Positions 7,806 to 15,707 of a stretch of 64,000 bases of DNA are shown here, one piece after another. The first letter of the stretch is position 1. The number at the start of each line of letters is the position of its first letter. Made by a program: the position numbers and the translations under genes. This DNA is from Bacteroidetes bacterium HGW-Bacteroidetes-8. GTDB lineage: Bacteria; Bacteroidota; Bacteroidia; Bacteroidales; UBA932. The stretch spans positions 1-64,000 of the forward strand of contig PHCZ01000004.1 in NCBI GenBank assembly GCA_002840895.1. Direction: 5' to 3'. Below the pieces are notes generated by a model. That model was not told the origin of the DNA, did not search any database, and saw nothing but the letters and a program-made list of their open reading frames with translations.

Positions 7806-9935
7806 TCATTTTACCGAATCCATCAAAATCTGCAACATTTCAATAGCGGCATCACTTATTTTTGTTCCGGGACCGTAAACGGCTACTGCACCTGCATCAA
7901 AAAGATATTGGTAATCTTGTGGAGGTATTACACCACCTACGACAACCATGATATCTTCTCTGCCATATTTTTTTAATTCTTCAATTACTTGTGGTACTAG
8001 GGTTTTGTGTCCTGCTGCTAGTGAAGATACACCTAAAATATGTACATCATTTTCTACGGCTTGTTTGGCGGCTTCTTTTGGGGTTTGAAAGAGTGGACCA
8101 ATATCTACATCAAAACCTACATCGGCATAACCAGTGGCTACAACTTTGGCACCGCGGTCGTGACCGTCTTGTCCCATTTTTGCAATCATAATACGTGGAC
8201 GGCGTCCTTCCAATTCAGCAAACTGATCGGCCATTTCTTTGGCTTTGGCAAAGGAACTGTCGTTTTTTATTTCTTTACTATACACACCGCTAAAGGATTT
8301 AATTTGTGCTTTATACCTTCCGAAAACAACCTCTAAAGCATCACTAATTTCGCCAAGTGTAGCTCGATCTCTTGCTGCTTCAATTGCTAAAGCTAGTAAA
8401 TTTCCTTCACCTGAACGGGCTGAAGCGGTTAATTTTTCTAGAGTTGCTTTTACTTTTTGGCTGTTTCTTTCTTTTTTTATTTTGTTGAGACGTTCTATTT
8501 GAGATAGTCGCACCTTTTGATTGTCCACATCCAAAATTTGTAGTGGATCTTCTTCTGCTAATCGATATTTATTGACTCCTATAATACTATCTTGCCCGCT
8601 GTCTATGCGTGCCTGTTTTTTTGCTGCGGCTTCTTCAATGCGCATTTTTGGAATACCGGCTTCTATGGCTTTGGTCATTCCGCCAAGTTCTTCTACTTCT
8701 TTAATTAACTTCCAAGCTTTGTTTGCAATATCGTTAGTAAGGTTTTCTACATAATAACTTCCACCCCAAGGATCTACGGTTTTAGTAATATCGGTTTCTG
8801 TTTGTAGATATAATTGTGTGTTTCTGGCAATTCGTGCCGAAAAGTCTGTGGGAAGCGCAATGGCTTCGTCTAATGCATTGGTATGTAACGATTGTGTGCC
8901 GCCAAAAGCAGCCGCGGCAGCCTCAATACACGTTCTGGCTACGTTATTAAAAGGATCTTGCGCGGTTAAACTCCATCCACTGGTTTGGCAATGGGTGCGT
9001 AAGGCAAGCGATTTTTCATTTTTTGGATTAAATTGCTTTACTATTTTTGCCCATAGCATACGCGCTGCACGCATTTTTGCAATTTCCATAAAGTGGTTCA
9101 TCCCAATCGCCCAAAAAAAGGATAGGCGAGGGGCAAAGGTGTCTATGTCCATTCCAGCCGCAATTCCAGTGCGAAGGTATTCTAAACCATCTGCTAGGGT
9201 GTAAGCCAACTCTAAATCGCAGGTGGCTCCAGCTTCTTGCATATGGTAGCCAGAGATAGAAATGGAATTAAATTTAGGCATTTTTTTAGAGGTAAACTCA
9301 AAGATGTCAGAAACGATGCGCATGGAGGGTGTAGGTGGATAAATGTACGTGTTTCTTACCATAAACTCTTTGAGAATATCGTTTTGGATGGTTCCCATTA
9401 GTACTTCTGGTGAAAAACCTTGTTCTTCAGCGGCAACGATGTAAAATGCCATAATAGGCAAAACAGCACCATTCATAGTCATAGATACGCTCATTTTGTC
9501 TAACGGAATTTGGTCAAACAAAATTTTCATGTCTTCTACAGAATCGATAGCAACTCCAGCTTTTCCAACATCGCCTTGCACGCGTTCGTGGTCACTGTCA
9601 TACCCGCGATGTGTTGCTAAATCAAATGCTACAGAAAGTCCTTTTTGACCGGCGGCAAGATTTCTTCGGTAAAAAGCATTACTGTCTTCAGCGGTTGAAA
9701 ATCCGGCATATTGGCGGATGGTCCAGGGTTTTTGCACATACATGGTACTGTAAGGACCGCGAAGATGTGGTGCAATTCCTGCAACAAAATTGAGGTGTTT
9801 TAAAGTATCGATGTCTTCTTTGGAATAGGTTTTTTTTATCTCGATACCTTCCGCAGTATCCAAGGTTTGATTTGAATGCCTATGTATGTTATCAGAACTT
9901 TGAATTTTAATATGTTGTATGTTTTTTCTACTCAT
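7806..9935 (-). CDS. mutB: Methylmalonyl-CoA mutase large subunit
   Basis: Adenosylcobalamin-dependent catalytic subunit interconverting (R)-methylmalonyl-CoA and succinyl-CoA (propionate metabolism). It is 709 residues and full length. The substrate-binding TIM barrel includes [20 protein letters not shown] and [19 protein letters not shown]. The C-terminal B12 domain has the DxHxxG motif in [20 protein letters not shown], followed by the GVSSLAAGH and [12 protein letters not shown] segments. The small-subunit gene lies upstream on the same strand, but a toxin-antitoxin pair sits between them, so the usual tight mutA-mutB spacing is broken. A regained toxin frame would stop just before this ATG. 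Confidence 0.97.
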   Translation of the reverse strand: MSRKNIQHIKIQSSDNIHRHSNQTLDTAEGIEIKKTYSKEDIDTLKHLNFVAGIAPHLRGPYSTMYVQKPWTIRQYAGFSTAEDSNAFYRRNLAAGQKGLSVAFDLATHRGYDSDHERVQGDVGKAGVAIDSVEDMKILFDQIPLDKMSVSMTMNGAVLPIMAFYIVAAEEQGFSPEVLMGTIQNDILKEFMVRNTYIYPPTPSMRIVSDIFEFTSKKMPKFNSISISGYHMQEAGATCDLELAYTLADGLEYLRTGIAAGMDIDTFAPRLSFFWAIGMNHFMEIAKMRAARMLWAKIVKQFNPKNEKSLALRTHCQTSGWSLTAQDPFNNVARTCIEAAAAAFGGTQSLHTNALDEAIALPTDFSARIARNTQLYLQTETDITKTVDPWGGSYYVENLTNDIANKAWKLIKEVEELGGMTKAIEAGIPKMRIEEAAAKKQARIDSGQDSIIGVNKYRLAEEDPLQILDVDNQKVRLSQIERLNKIKKERNSQKVKATLEKLTASARSGEGNLLALAIEAARDRATLGEISDALEVVFGRYKAQIKSFSGVYSKEIKNDSSFAKAKEMADQFAELEGRRPRIMIAKMGQDGHDRGAKVVATGYADVGFDVDIGPLFQTPKEAAKQAVENDVHILGVSSLAAGHKTLVPQVIEELKKYGREDIMVVVGGVIPPQDYQYLFDAGAVAVYGPGTKISDAAIEMLQILMDSVK

Positions 9936-9945
9936 TTACTTTATC

Positions 9946-10242
9946 TTAACTTTTTTGGATAATTAGTGGGGTTTTTACTTGAATGAAACACGATATAATT
10001 TTTACTATTTGTTGTGTTTCATTTAAATCAAAAAACAATATAAATGGAAATCGTTTCAACGGTAATCCTCTAAAATTTAAGTAACGTTTTTGATAATATG
10101 GGTTTTTGGAAAGGGTATTGTATGTTGAAGACAATTCTTCTATAAATTTTTTAGGAATTGATGGGCTTATTTCTTCGTAGTAAGCAATAGCTTCATCAAT
10201 CTCTCTTTGTGTTTGTAAAAGTACTTGGACTTTAAAGGCCAT
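9946..10242 (-). CDS. RelE/ParE-type toxin, probably frameshifted at its C-terminus
   Basis: A 98-residue ParE-like protein (MAFKVQVLLQTQREIDEAI, then SIPKKFIEELSSTYNTLSKN). It overlaps its antitoxin by 11 nt. The encoded end, CFIQVKTPLIIQKS, is unlike ParE proteins. The +1 frame at the same place reads CFHSSKNPTNYPKKLR and stops just before mutB. That restores the conserved FHxSxNP ending. A single missing T in the run at about 9987-9990 would explain it. The gene is therefore likely impaired, or the assembly has a base error. It lies between the two methylmalonyl-CoA mutase genes on the same strand. Confidence 0.7.
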   Translation of the reverse strand: MAFKVQVLLQTQREIDEAIAYYEEISPSIPKKFIEELSSTYNTLSKNPYYQKRYLNFRGLPLKRFPFILFFDLNETQQIVKIISCFIQVKTPLIIQKS

Positions 10243-10462
10243 ATTTCTTTTTTAAATAACCTATGGATTGTTCTGCAGAAATGTAATGATCATCGGGTTC
10301 TGCTAAACGTTTGTTGAGAATTTCTTTTTGATTCTCGGTCAATGCAAAAATAGAATCGTTTTTTAATACAATAACTTCCACTTCTCCGTCTGAAAAATTA
10401 TCAGGGAGCGTTATTGTAATTGTATTGTCAATTACTTTGACAATTTTTCTTATAGCTTCCAT
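10232..10462 (-). CDS. Antitoxin partner of the ParE-type toxin
   Basis: A 76-residue acidic protein starting MEAIRKIVKVIDNTITITLP. The pattern IVKVIDNTITITLPDNF resembles the beta-strand DNA-binding start of AbrB/MazE-like or Phd-like antitoxins. The C-terminal half (ILNKRLAEPDDHYISAEQSI) would be the toxin-binding helix region. It overlaps the toxin gene by 11 nt in the usual antitoxin-first order. It appears intact, unlike its toxin. Exact family not determined. Confidence 0.72.
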   Translation of the reverse strand: MEAIRKIVKVIDNTITITLPDNFSDGEVEVIVLKNDSIFALTENQKEILNKRLAEPDDHYISAEQSIGYLKKKYGL

Positions 10463-10503
10463 AGTATTTTAATTTATTCAAATATAATCATTTGGGTTGA
10501 AAA

Positions 10504-11880
10504 CTACTCCTTTTCAAGTCGTTCTTGTTCCACTTTTTCGGCTAAACGTCTTTCTATAATGGGTTCGATAAGGGTTTTTCTTGGTTTTGTTTTTACGAAA
10601 GGATAGAGTTCTAGATTATCTTTCATTCTGTCATTTTTGTTGGGGTGTTTGTTTGTGCCAAGCAATATTTTTTTGCCATCATCAAATTGGTTTTGTTCTT
10701 TTAGGGCACTTTCTTTTATTTTTGTCTGAAGTTTTCCCTCTTTTAGTAGTATTAAAATTCCTCCAGCTTTTTCTAATTCTTTAAAAAGTGTGAGTGCCTT
10801 TTCAGCAAGTTGATTGGTAATAGATTCTATATAATAGGAGCCATCGGCAGGGTTAGTTACTCTATCTAAATAACTTTCTTTTTTTAATATTAACAACTGA
10901 TTGCGGGATATTCGTTCACCAAATTCATTGCTTTTATGATATAATGCATCGTAGGGCAAATTGCACACCGTATCTGCACTTCCTAAAATGGCACTCATAC
11001 ATTCGGTAGTAGTGCGCAGCATATTTACATTATAGTCGTAAAGCGTTTTGTTTCTTTTGGAAGGTGTTACAAAAAGATGGCAATTTTCGGAAAATCCATA
11101 TTCTTTTGCTAAAGCGGCATATAGTTTTCTGAGAGCCCTTAATTTTGCGATTTCAAAGAAATAATTTGACCCTACTGCTACTTGAAATGTTAAGGAAATA
11201 TCTTTATAAATAGAATTGCAGTTAAGGTGATTTAGGTATTCATTGGCGTGAGCAAGAGCATATGCTAATTGTTGTACCATCGTGGCTCCAGCATTTTGAT
11301 AAATGGAGGTATCTACACTTAAAATATTTTTGGTAGAAGTAGTGTTTTTAATAATATCTTCTATAATTTGATGGTCTTGCTTAAAATTGAAATACCAATT
11401 GCCTTCTTTTATTAAATTTCCAATAATATCCACATTTAAAAAAAATGTAGCATTTTTGTTTTTGAAAAATTCGTTTAATGAATCTATAAAATCTTTAGAA
11501 AGAAACTGAAATTGAAAATAAAAGTTTGTTTTAGATAAGTCCATCCCTTTAAACAGAGCTTCTAATGAAAATTCTTTTATAGCTGAAAATTGTATAGCAT
11601 CTGCACCGCAATGTATGGCGTCTAAAGCGATATGGTTAGCAATTTTTACATCATCAACAAATATGGTCTGGCAAATTATCCAATTTTTTGGTTGCCCGGG
11701 AATAGGGGTAAAGGGTTCTTTAATTTCGTCTTGATGGTAAAAGGGTGTTACATCTATACCTTCGGAGTTTTTCCAAACTAATGATTTGTTATAATCAACA
11801 CCATTTAATTCGGCTTGTATTTTTTGTTTCCAAGCTTTAGCAGAAACACCATCAAACTCTTTAAATAAAAATTTATTCAT
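10504..11880 (-). CDS. mutA: Methylmalonyl-CoA mutase small subunit
   Basis: Non-catalytic partner of MutB. It is 458 residues and resembles the mutase barrel but lacks a B12-binding domain (no DxHxxG). Recognisable segments are LNGVDYNKSLVWKNSEGIDV, TTSTKNILSVDTSIYQNAGA and RNQLLILKKESYLDRVTNPADG. It starts with ATG at 11880, 5 nt after the FtsB-like gene stops, and is followed by the toxin-antitoxin pair and mutB. udk, the ftsB-like gene, mutA and mutB probably form one transcription unit, as is common in flavobacteria. Confidence 0.93.
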   Translation of the reverse strand: MNKFLFKEFDGVSAKAWKQKIQAELNGVDYNKSLVWKNSEGIDVTPFYHQDEIKEPFTPIPGQPKNWIICQTIFVDDVKIANHIALDAIHCGADAIQFSAIKEFSLEALFKGMDLSKTNFYFQFQFLSKDFIDSLNEFFKNKNATFFLNVDIIGNLIKEGNWYFNFKQDHQIIEDIIKNTTSTKNILSVDTSIYQNAGATMVQQLAYALAHANEYLNHLNCNSIYKDISLTFQVAVGSNYFFEIAKLRALRKLYAALAKEYGFSENCHLFVTPSKRNKTLYDYNVNMLRTTTECMSAILGSADTVCNLPYDALYHKSNEFGERISRNQLLILKKESYLDRVTNPADGSYYIESITNQLAEKALTLFKELEKAGGILILLKEGKLQTKIKESALKEQNQFDDGKKILLGTNKHPNKNDRMKDNLELYPFVKTKPRKTLIEPIIERRLAEKVEQERLEKE

Positions 11881-11885
11881 CTTTA

Positions 11886-12209
11886 TTATTTTTTTTGAAT
11901 ACTATCCTCGTGTTCTATAATAAATATTTCTTCGTTTTCTTTTTTAAGAAAGTAGGTTTCACGGGCAAATTTTTCTAGTTCACTACTGTCCTTTAGTTTT
12001 TCTAAAAACTCTTTATCGCCTTCAATTTCTTGCTGAAAGTACACTTTGTTGTTATCTAGTTCTTTTATTTCATCATTCAATTCTTTATGAACCAATAAAG
12101 AATTAGTGTCAAAAAACAGCATCCAAACAGCAAAAACAAGAAGAATAAGGGCGTATTTGTTGCCCAAAAATCTCCGCCATTTTTTCTTTTTTGTTTTGGA
12201 TGTTTCCAT
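11886..12209 (-). CDS. FtsB/DivIC family septum protein
   Basis: A 107-residue bitopic inner-membrane protein of the septum-formation-initiator family, part of the division complex with FtsL and FtsQ. A basic cytoplasmic start (TKKKKWRRFLGNK) precedes one membrane segment (YALILLVFAVWMLFF, about residues 18-34). A coiled coil follows (about 40-75), and then FARETYFLKKENEEIFII, the characteristic post-coil motif. It starts 1 nt downstream of udk and ends just before mutA. Confidence 0.88.
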   Translation of the reverse strand: METSKTKKKKWRRFLGNKYALILLVFAVWMLFFDTNSLLVHKELNDEIKELDNNKVYFQQEIEGDKEFLEKLKDSSELEKFARETYFLKKENEEIFIIEHEDSIQKK

Positions 12210-12210
12210 A

Positions 12211-12822
12211 TTAGGCTCTTAATTTTTGATGGATAATGGTTTGTACCATTTCTACGGCCACTGTATTATAGCGGTTAGTAGGTATAATAATATCTGCAAA
12301 TTCTTTAGTTGGCTCTATAAATTGCTGGTGCATCGGTTTAAGGGTAGTTTGGTATCTGTTTAGAACTTCTTCAAGGTTTCGTCCTCGTTCTGTAATATCT
12401 CTTTTTAGTCTTCTTATAAGTCTTTCGTCAGAATCTGCGTGTACAAATATTTTCATATCAAACATTTCTCGGATATCTGGGTGTGCAAAAATTAATATGC
12501 CTTCCACAATCATCACTCGTTTTGGGGCTGTAGGTATTGTTTCATTTGTTCTGTTATGATTTATAAAGGAGTACACGGGTTGTGGTATTGTGTTTCCACT
12601 TTTTAATTCTTTAAGATGGGAAACAAGTAAATCAAAATCAATGGCTTGAGGGTGGTCAAAATTTATTTTTACGCGATCTTCATATTTAAGATGGGTCGTG
12701 TCTTTGTAATAGGAGTCTTGTGAAATCACTCCAACATCCGCTTTGGGAAGTTCATTTAATATCTGGTTTACAACGGTTGTTTTACCACTACCTGTGCCAC
12801 CGGCTATTCCTATAATAAGCAT
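12211..12822 (-). CDS. udk: Uridine kinase
   Basis: Phosphorylates uridine/cytidine to UMP/CMP in pyrimidine salvage. The Walker A motif is IIGIAGGTGSGKTTVVNQI at the N-terminus. Further motifs are VISQDSYYKD, NFDHPQAIDFDLL, VEGILIF and DSDERLIRRLKRDITERGR. I place the start at ATG 12820-12822 (MLIIGIAGG), which fits the family; the frame could also open at a TTG six codons upstream. About 203 residues, full length. It is the first gene of the apparent udk-ftsB-mutA-mutB unit. Confidence 0.95.
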   Translation of the reverse strand: MLIIGIAGGTGSGKTTVVNQILNELPKADVGVISQDSYYKDTTHLKYEDRVKINFDHPQAIDFDLLVSHLKELKSGNTIPQPVYSFINHNRTNETIPTAPKRVMIVEGILIFAHPDIREMFDMKIFVHADSDERLIRRLKRDITERGRNLEEVLNRYQTTLKPMHQQFIEPTKEFADIIIPTNRYNTVAVEMVQTIIHQKLRA

Positions 12823-12952
12823 CTGATTAAGTTTTAGCAAAGGTAATAATTAAATAGTATTAAGAATGGAGTACAAAGTATTAAGATGTCGATTTTTAGA
12901 ATGCTATTTAGTTCATGTTTTGTGCTAGCAAAAAAAGGATTTGTTTTTTGAT

Positions 12953-13423
12953 TTATTTTTTTACGGCCTTTACTTCTTCAACAGTTACCATTTGGTTTTG
13001 TGTATTTTCCCAAGAATTCATTATATAGTTCATAACGTCGGCAACTTCATCATCACTAAGACCCAAGGGAGCCATCACATTGTTGTATTTTACGCCATTT
13101 ACTATAATTTCACCGGTTTGTCCATACTTTACCACATAAATACTTTCAGAACGTTTTTCTGTTAGCCAATCTGATCCTGCCAATGGGGGAAAGTTTCCGG
13201 GAACGCCTTTACCGTCGGGCAAATGGCACTGCATACAAAATCCGGAATAAATGTTTTTACCTCGCTGCATGCTTTTTTGCAACTCTGTTTTTTCCTGAAA
13301 CTGTTTATCGGCAATTAGTATTGAATTTTTAGAATTTGATTCTATATTTTTTTCCTTTTCTAGTGTAATACAACCCACAAAAAAGAAGAAGGTTAACGAA
13401 AATAAATGTATGGGATTTTTCAT
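12953..13423 (-). CDS. Class I cytochrome c lipoprotein
   Basis: A 156-residue protein with a lipoprotein signal peptide (FSLTFFFFVGC; Cys at about residue 18). It has one haem-binding motif CMQCH within NIYSGFCMQCHLPDGKGVPG. The distal Met ligand is likely in GVKYNNVMAPLGLSDDEVAD. It should be a periplasmic electron carrier anchored in the membrane. It starts 1 nt after the PQQ-type dehydrogenase gene stops, so it is probably that enzyme's electron acceptor (inference from context). Confidence 0.9.
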   Translation of the reverse strand: MKNPIHLFSLTFFFFVGCITLEKEKNIESNSKNSILIADKQFQEKTELQKSMQRGKNIYSGFCMQCHLPDGKGVPGNFPPLAGSDWLTEKRSESIYVVKYGQTGEIIVNGVKYNNVMAPLGLSDDEVADVMNYIMNSWENTQNQMVTVEEVKAVKK

Positions 13424-13424
13424 A

Positions 13425-14546
13425 TTAATTAGGAGTTATTCTTTCAATACCTTTGCCTTCTACGGCAATATAAATATATCCATCAGGACCTATTTTTACA
13501 TTTCGTAACCTTCCAATGTCTGTTGCTATTTTTTGTCTTGAAATAACGTTATTTCCATTTAATTGTACTAATTCTAAATATTGAAATTTTAGTGAACCCA
13601 CTAATAAATTGCCTTTCCATTCTGGAAACTTATCGCCGGTAACAAAAGCCATGCCGCTAGGTGCAATAGATGGAAACCAATAATAAATAGGATTTTCCAT
13701 GCCATCGCGTTCGGTTTCTTCCGTAATTATGGTGCCATTATAATTTAAGCCATACGTAATTTCAGGCCACCCATAATTTGCTCCTTTTTTAAGAATATTT
13801 ATTTCATCACCTCCTTTGGGTCCGTGTTCGTGTGTCCATATTTTTCCGCTTGTTGGGTGTATTGCCATACCTTGTAAATTGCGATGTCCATAAGAAAAAA
13901 TAGAGGTTTTTGCTCCTGCCTCATTGGTAAAAGGATTGTCATCGGGTATGCGTCCATCCTCATGAAAACGATACACTTTTCCGCCATCTTTTTGAAGGTT
14001 TTGAGGGTTTTCTTCATGGTTTCCACGATCACCAATAGTTAGATATACATAACCTTCCTTGTCAAAAACAATACGCGAACCAAAATGCACACCACTAGTT
14101 GTATTTGGCGTTGCTTTATATAAAGTTTCTACTTGTGTTAAGTTGTTTTCTATTAGTTTTGCTCTAACTAGCTTTGTATTTCCTCCCTCGCCTTCGCCTT
14201 CATTTGACGCATAAGAAATGTAAATCCAACCATTTTCAGGATAGTTGGGGTGTAGCTCAATATCTAAAAGACCGCCTTGACCTCTTACATATAAATCGTC
14301 AAAAGTTGTTGTGATATTTATTTTTTCATCATTTATAAAATGAATAAGGTCTCCGCTTTTTTCGGTAATGAGCATACTTCCATCCGGCAACCAAGTCATA
14401 CCCCAAGGAATATTAATATTCGAAACAAAAGATTTTATGGTGTAATTTCGAACCTCTTCTTTTATAGGAATATCATTAAGTTTCAACTGCTGAGCACAAG
14501 AAGTAAAAAAAGATATTGCTACTACATACGATAAAAAATATTTCAT
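13425..14546 (-). CDS. PQQ-dependent sugar dehydrogenase
   Basis: Soluble-type glucose/aldose or sorbosone dehydrogenase beta-propeller, 373 residues, exported as a probable lipoprotein (VVAISFFTSC). Family motifs include IPWGMTWLPDGSMLITEKSG, RGQGGLLDIELHPNYPENGW, HFGSRIVFDKEGYVYLTIGD, FSYGHRNLQGMAIHP and WTHEHGPKGGDEINIL. The latter two carry the catalytic His and PQQ/Ca contacts of the family. The substrate cannot be told from sequence. It pairs with the downstream cytochrome c gene. Nothing here makes PQQ, so the cofactor would come from elsewhere. Confidence 0.92.
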   Translation of the reverse strand: MKYFLSYVVAISFFTSCAQQLKLNDIPIKEEVRNYTIKSFVSNINIPWGMTWLPDGSMLITEKSGDLIHFINDEKINITTTFDDLYVRGQGGLLDIELHPNYPENGWIYISYASNEGEGEGGNTKLVRAKLIENNLTQVETLYKATPNTTSGVHFGSRIVFDKEGYVYLTIGDRGNHEENPQNLQKDGGKVYRFHEDGRIPDDNPFTNEAGAKTSIFSYGHRNLQGMAIHPTSGKIWTHEHGPKGGDEINILKKGANYGWPEITYGLNYNGTIITEETERDGMENPIYYWFPSIAPSGMAFVTGDKFPEWKGNLLVGSLKFQYLELVQLNGNNVISRQKIATDIGRLRNVKIGPDGYIYIAVEGKGIERITPN

Positions 14547-14843
14547 CCTTTTTATTTTTGCGAAAAGTTACTAAAAACAGAATAGAATTAGGAATCATTT
14601 TTACAAAAAATCTGTTAATTATTACAAAACCAAAGGCTTATTGATTTTTGAAAAAAAAATATAAAAATAGAGATAGATTCCTATATAAAAGTATATATTT
14701 GCACTCCGATTAAAATTTACAGACTAGCTGTGAATTGTTGGGAGTAAAGCCGATATCCTATGGGACAAACACCATATAGAAATCGCATCGTAGGTTCTTT
14801 TAAAAATTTGCATTAAAACTAAATAAATACCGAATCAAACATT
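14547..14843. other. Intergenic region between the sugar dehydrogenase gene and tRNA-Pro
   Basis: AT-rich, no reading frame. It must hold the leftward promoter of the dehydrogenase-cytochrome unit and the rightward tRNA promoter. A TATATTTG box at 14694-14701 fits the Bacteroidota -7 consensus TAnnTTTG, but I found no TTG at the expected -33 distance, so the promoter call is weak. Confidence 0.35.
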
Positions 14844-14918
14844 CGGGGTGTAGCGTAGCCCGGTTATCGCGCCTGCTTTGGGAGCAGGAGGCCGCAGGTT
14901 CGAATCCTGCCACCCCGA
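14844..14918 (+). tRNA. tRNA-Pro (anticodon TGG)
   Basis: A full cloverleaf folds by eye. The acceptor stem is CGGGGTG with CACCCCG. The anticodon arm is CCTGC-TTTGGGA-GCAGG, giving anticodon TGG. The T arm is GCAGG-TTCGAAT-CCTGC. The discriminator A is at 14918 and CCA is not encoded. A hairpin terminator follows immediately. Confidence 0.95.
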
Positions 14919-14921
14919 CTA

Positions 14922-14950
14922 AAACCTTTCCAAAGCGGAAAGGTTTTTTT
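14922..14950 (+). terminator. Rho-independent terminator of tRNA-Pro(TGG)
   Basis: Perfect 10 bp stem AAACCTTTCC / GGAAAGGTTT with a 5 nt loop, followed by a run of T. It starts 4 nt after the tRNA. Confidence 0.85.
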
Positions 14951-15090
14951 GTTTTATGTTGGCGTAGCCTTGTTATCGCGTCCCGAACTTTTTGTTTTAT
15001 GTTGGCGTAGCCTTGTTATCGCGTCCCGAACTTGCTTCGGGGAGGCAGGATTCGAACCTGCCACCCCGACTAAAACCTTTCCAAAGATGA
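14951..15090 (+). repeat. Broken, duplicated tRNA-Pro remnants
   Basis: Two direct repeats (14951-14990 and 14994-15033) each contain a D-arm-like segment GGCGTAGCC..GTTATCGCG copied from tRNA-Pro(TGG). The second copy continues into a T arm and 3' acceptor (15046-15069: GCAGGATTCGAACCTGC, CCACCCCGA) and even the start of the terminator (AAAACCTTTCCAAAG). The 5' acceptor strand and a true anticodon arm are absent; a TCCCGAA..TTCGGGGA hairpin occupies that place. These are pseudo-tRNAs, not functional genes. Confidence 0.75.
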
Positions 15091-15277
15091 GAAGATTTTG
15101 TTGTATTTAGGAATTAAAAGCAGCCACTTATTTGGAAAACTTTTTTAATTGGTTACTTTTGCAAACTGATTTCTGGATGTAGCCCTTCGACAAGCTCAGG
15201 GCGGGCTGCGCCACTTTAAGATTAGGATATTTTTACTCATTGTTAAGAAACAAAAATGGAGCTTTTTAACACATTTT

Positions 15278-15354
15278 CGGGATGTGGCGCAGCCTGGTAG
15301 CGTACTCGTCTGGGGGGCGAGGGGTCGCAAGTTCAAATCTTGTCATCCCGACCA
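15278..15354 (+). tRNA. tRNA-Pro (anticodon GGG), integration site
   Basis: Acceptor stem CGGGATG / CATCCCG, anticodon arm CTCGT-CTGGGGG-GCGAG with anticodon GGG, and T arm GCAAG-TTCAAAT-CTTGT. The discriminator A at 15351 is followed by CCA (15352-15354), unlike the other tRNA-Pro. The integrase gene begins about 350 bp downstream, so the 3' half of this tRNA is the probable attachment site; CCA may be supplied by the element. Confidence 0.93.
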
Positions 15355-15381
15355 AAGAGTTTACCAAAACTCGCAAATATC

Positions 15382-15420
15382 AACCTAATTATATGAAAAT
15401 CATATAGTTAGGTTTTTTTG
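15382..15420 (+). terminator. Terminator downstream of tRNA-Pro(GGG)
   Basis: Hairpin AACCTAA-T-TATATG / CATATA-G-TTAGGTT around an AAAAT loop, followed by seven T. It ends the tRNA transcript before the integrase control region. Confidence 0.8.
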
Positions 15421-15455
15421 TGTCACCAAACGAAACCAAAATTTATCGCATTTTA

Positions 15456-15603
15456 TGTGAGTTTTTGGGGTGTTTTGTGAGATATTTGTGAGATATCTGT
15501 GAGTTATTTGTGAGTAAAATTTTCAAAGAAATCTCAATAAATACAATACTTTGCAAAGATTTCACTACAAAAATCAGGGTATTTTTGCCCGAAAATTTGT
15601 GAG
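15456..15603 (+). repeat. TGTGAG direct repeats, candidate integrase arm sites
   Basis: TGTGAG occurs at 15456, 15476, 15487, 15498, 15509 and 15598. The four copies from 15476 to 15509 are spaced exactly 11 bp apart, with longer similarity (TTTGTGAGATA, TCTGTGAGTTA, TTTGTGAGTAA). Position between the tRNA attachment site and the integrase gene, and one-helical-turn phasing, fit arm-type binding sites for the integrase or its accessory factor. Confidence 0.6.
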
Positions 15604-15707
15604 TTATTCATAAAGATTAAAAAAGTCTTTATATTTACCTCACGTTCAAGAAACAGCATTTTGGATTGGTTTGACTTTCGTGTCATTATTAATCAAACCG
15701 CCAGATA

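Noticed and set aside
8040-9204. Several plus-strand frames over 60 residues opposite mutB
   Set aside because: They are antisense shadows of the mutase gene with no independent start context or family pattern.
15476-15514. CRISPR-like array at the TGTGAG repeats
   Set aside because: Units are only about 11 bp with no spacers; no cas genes are present. They fit protein-binding sites better.
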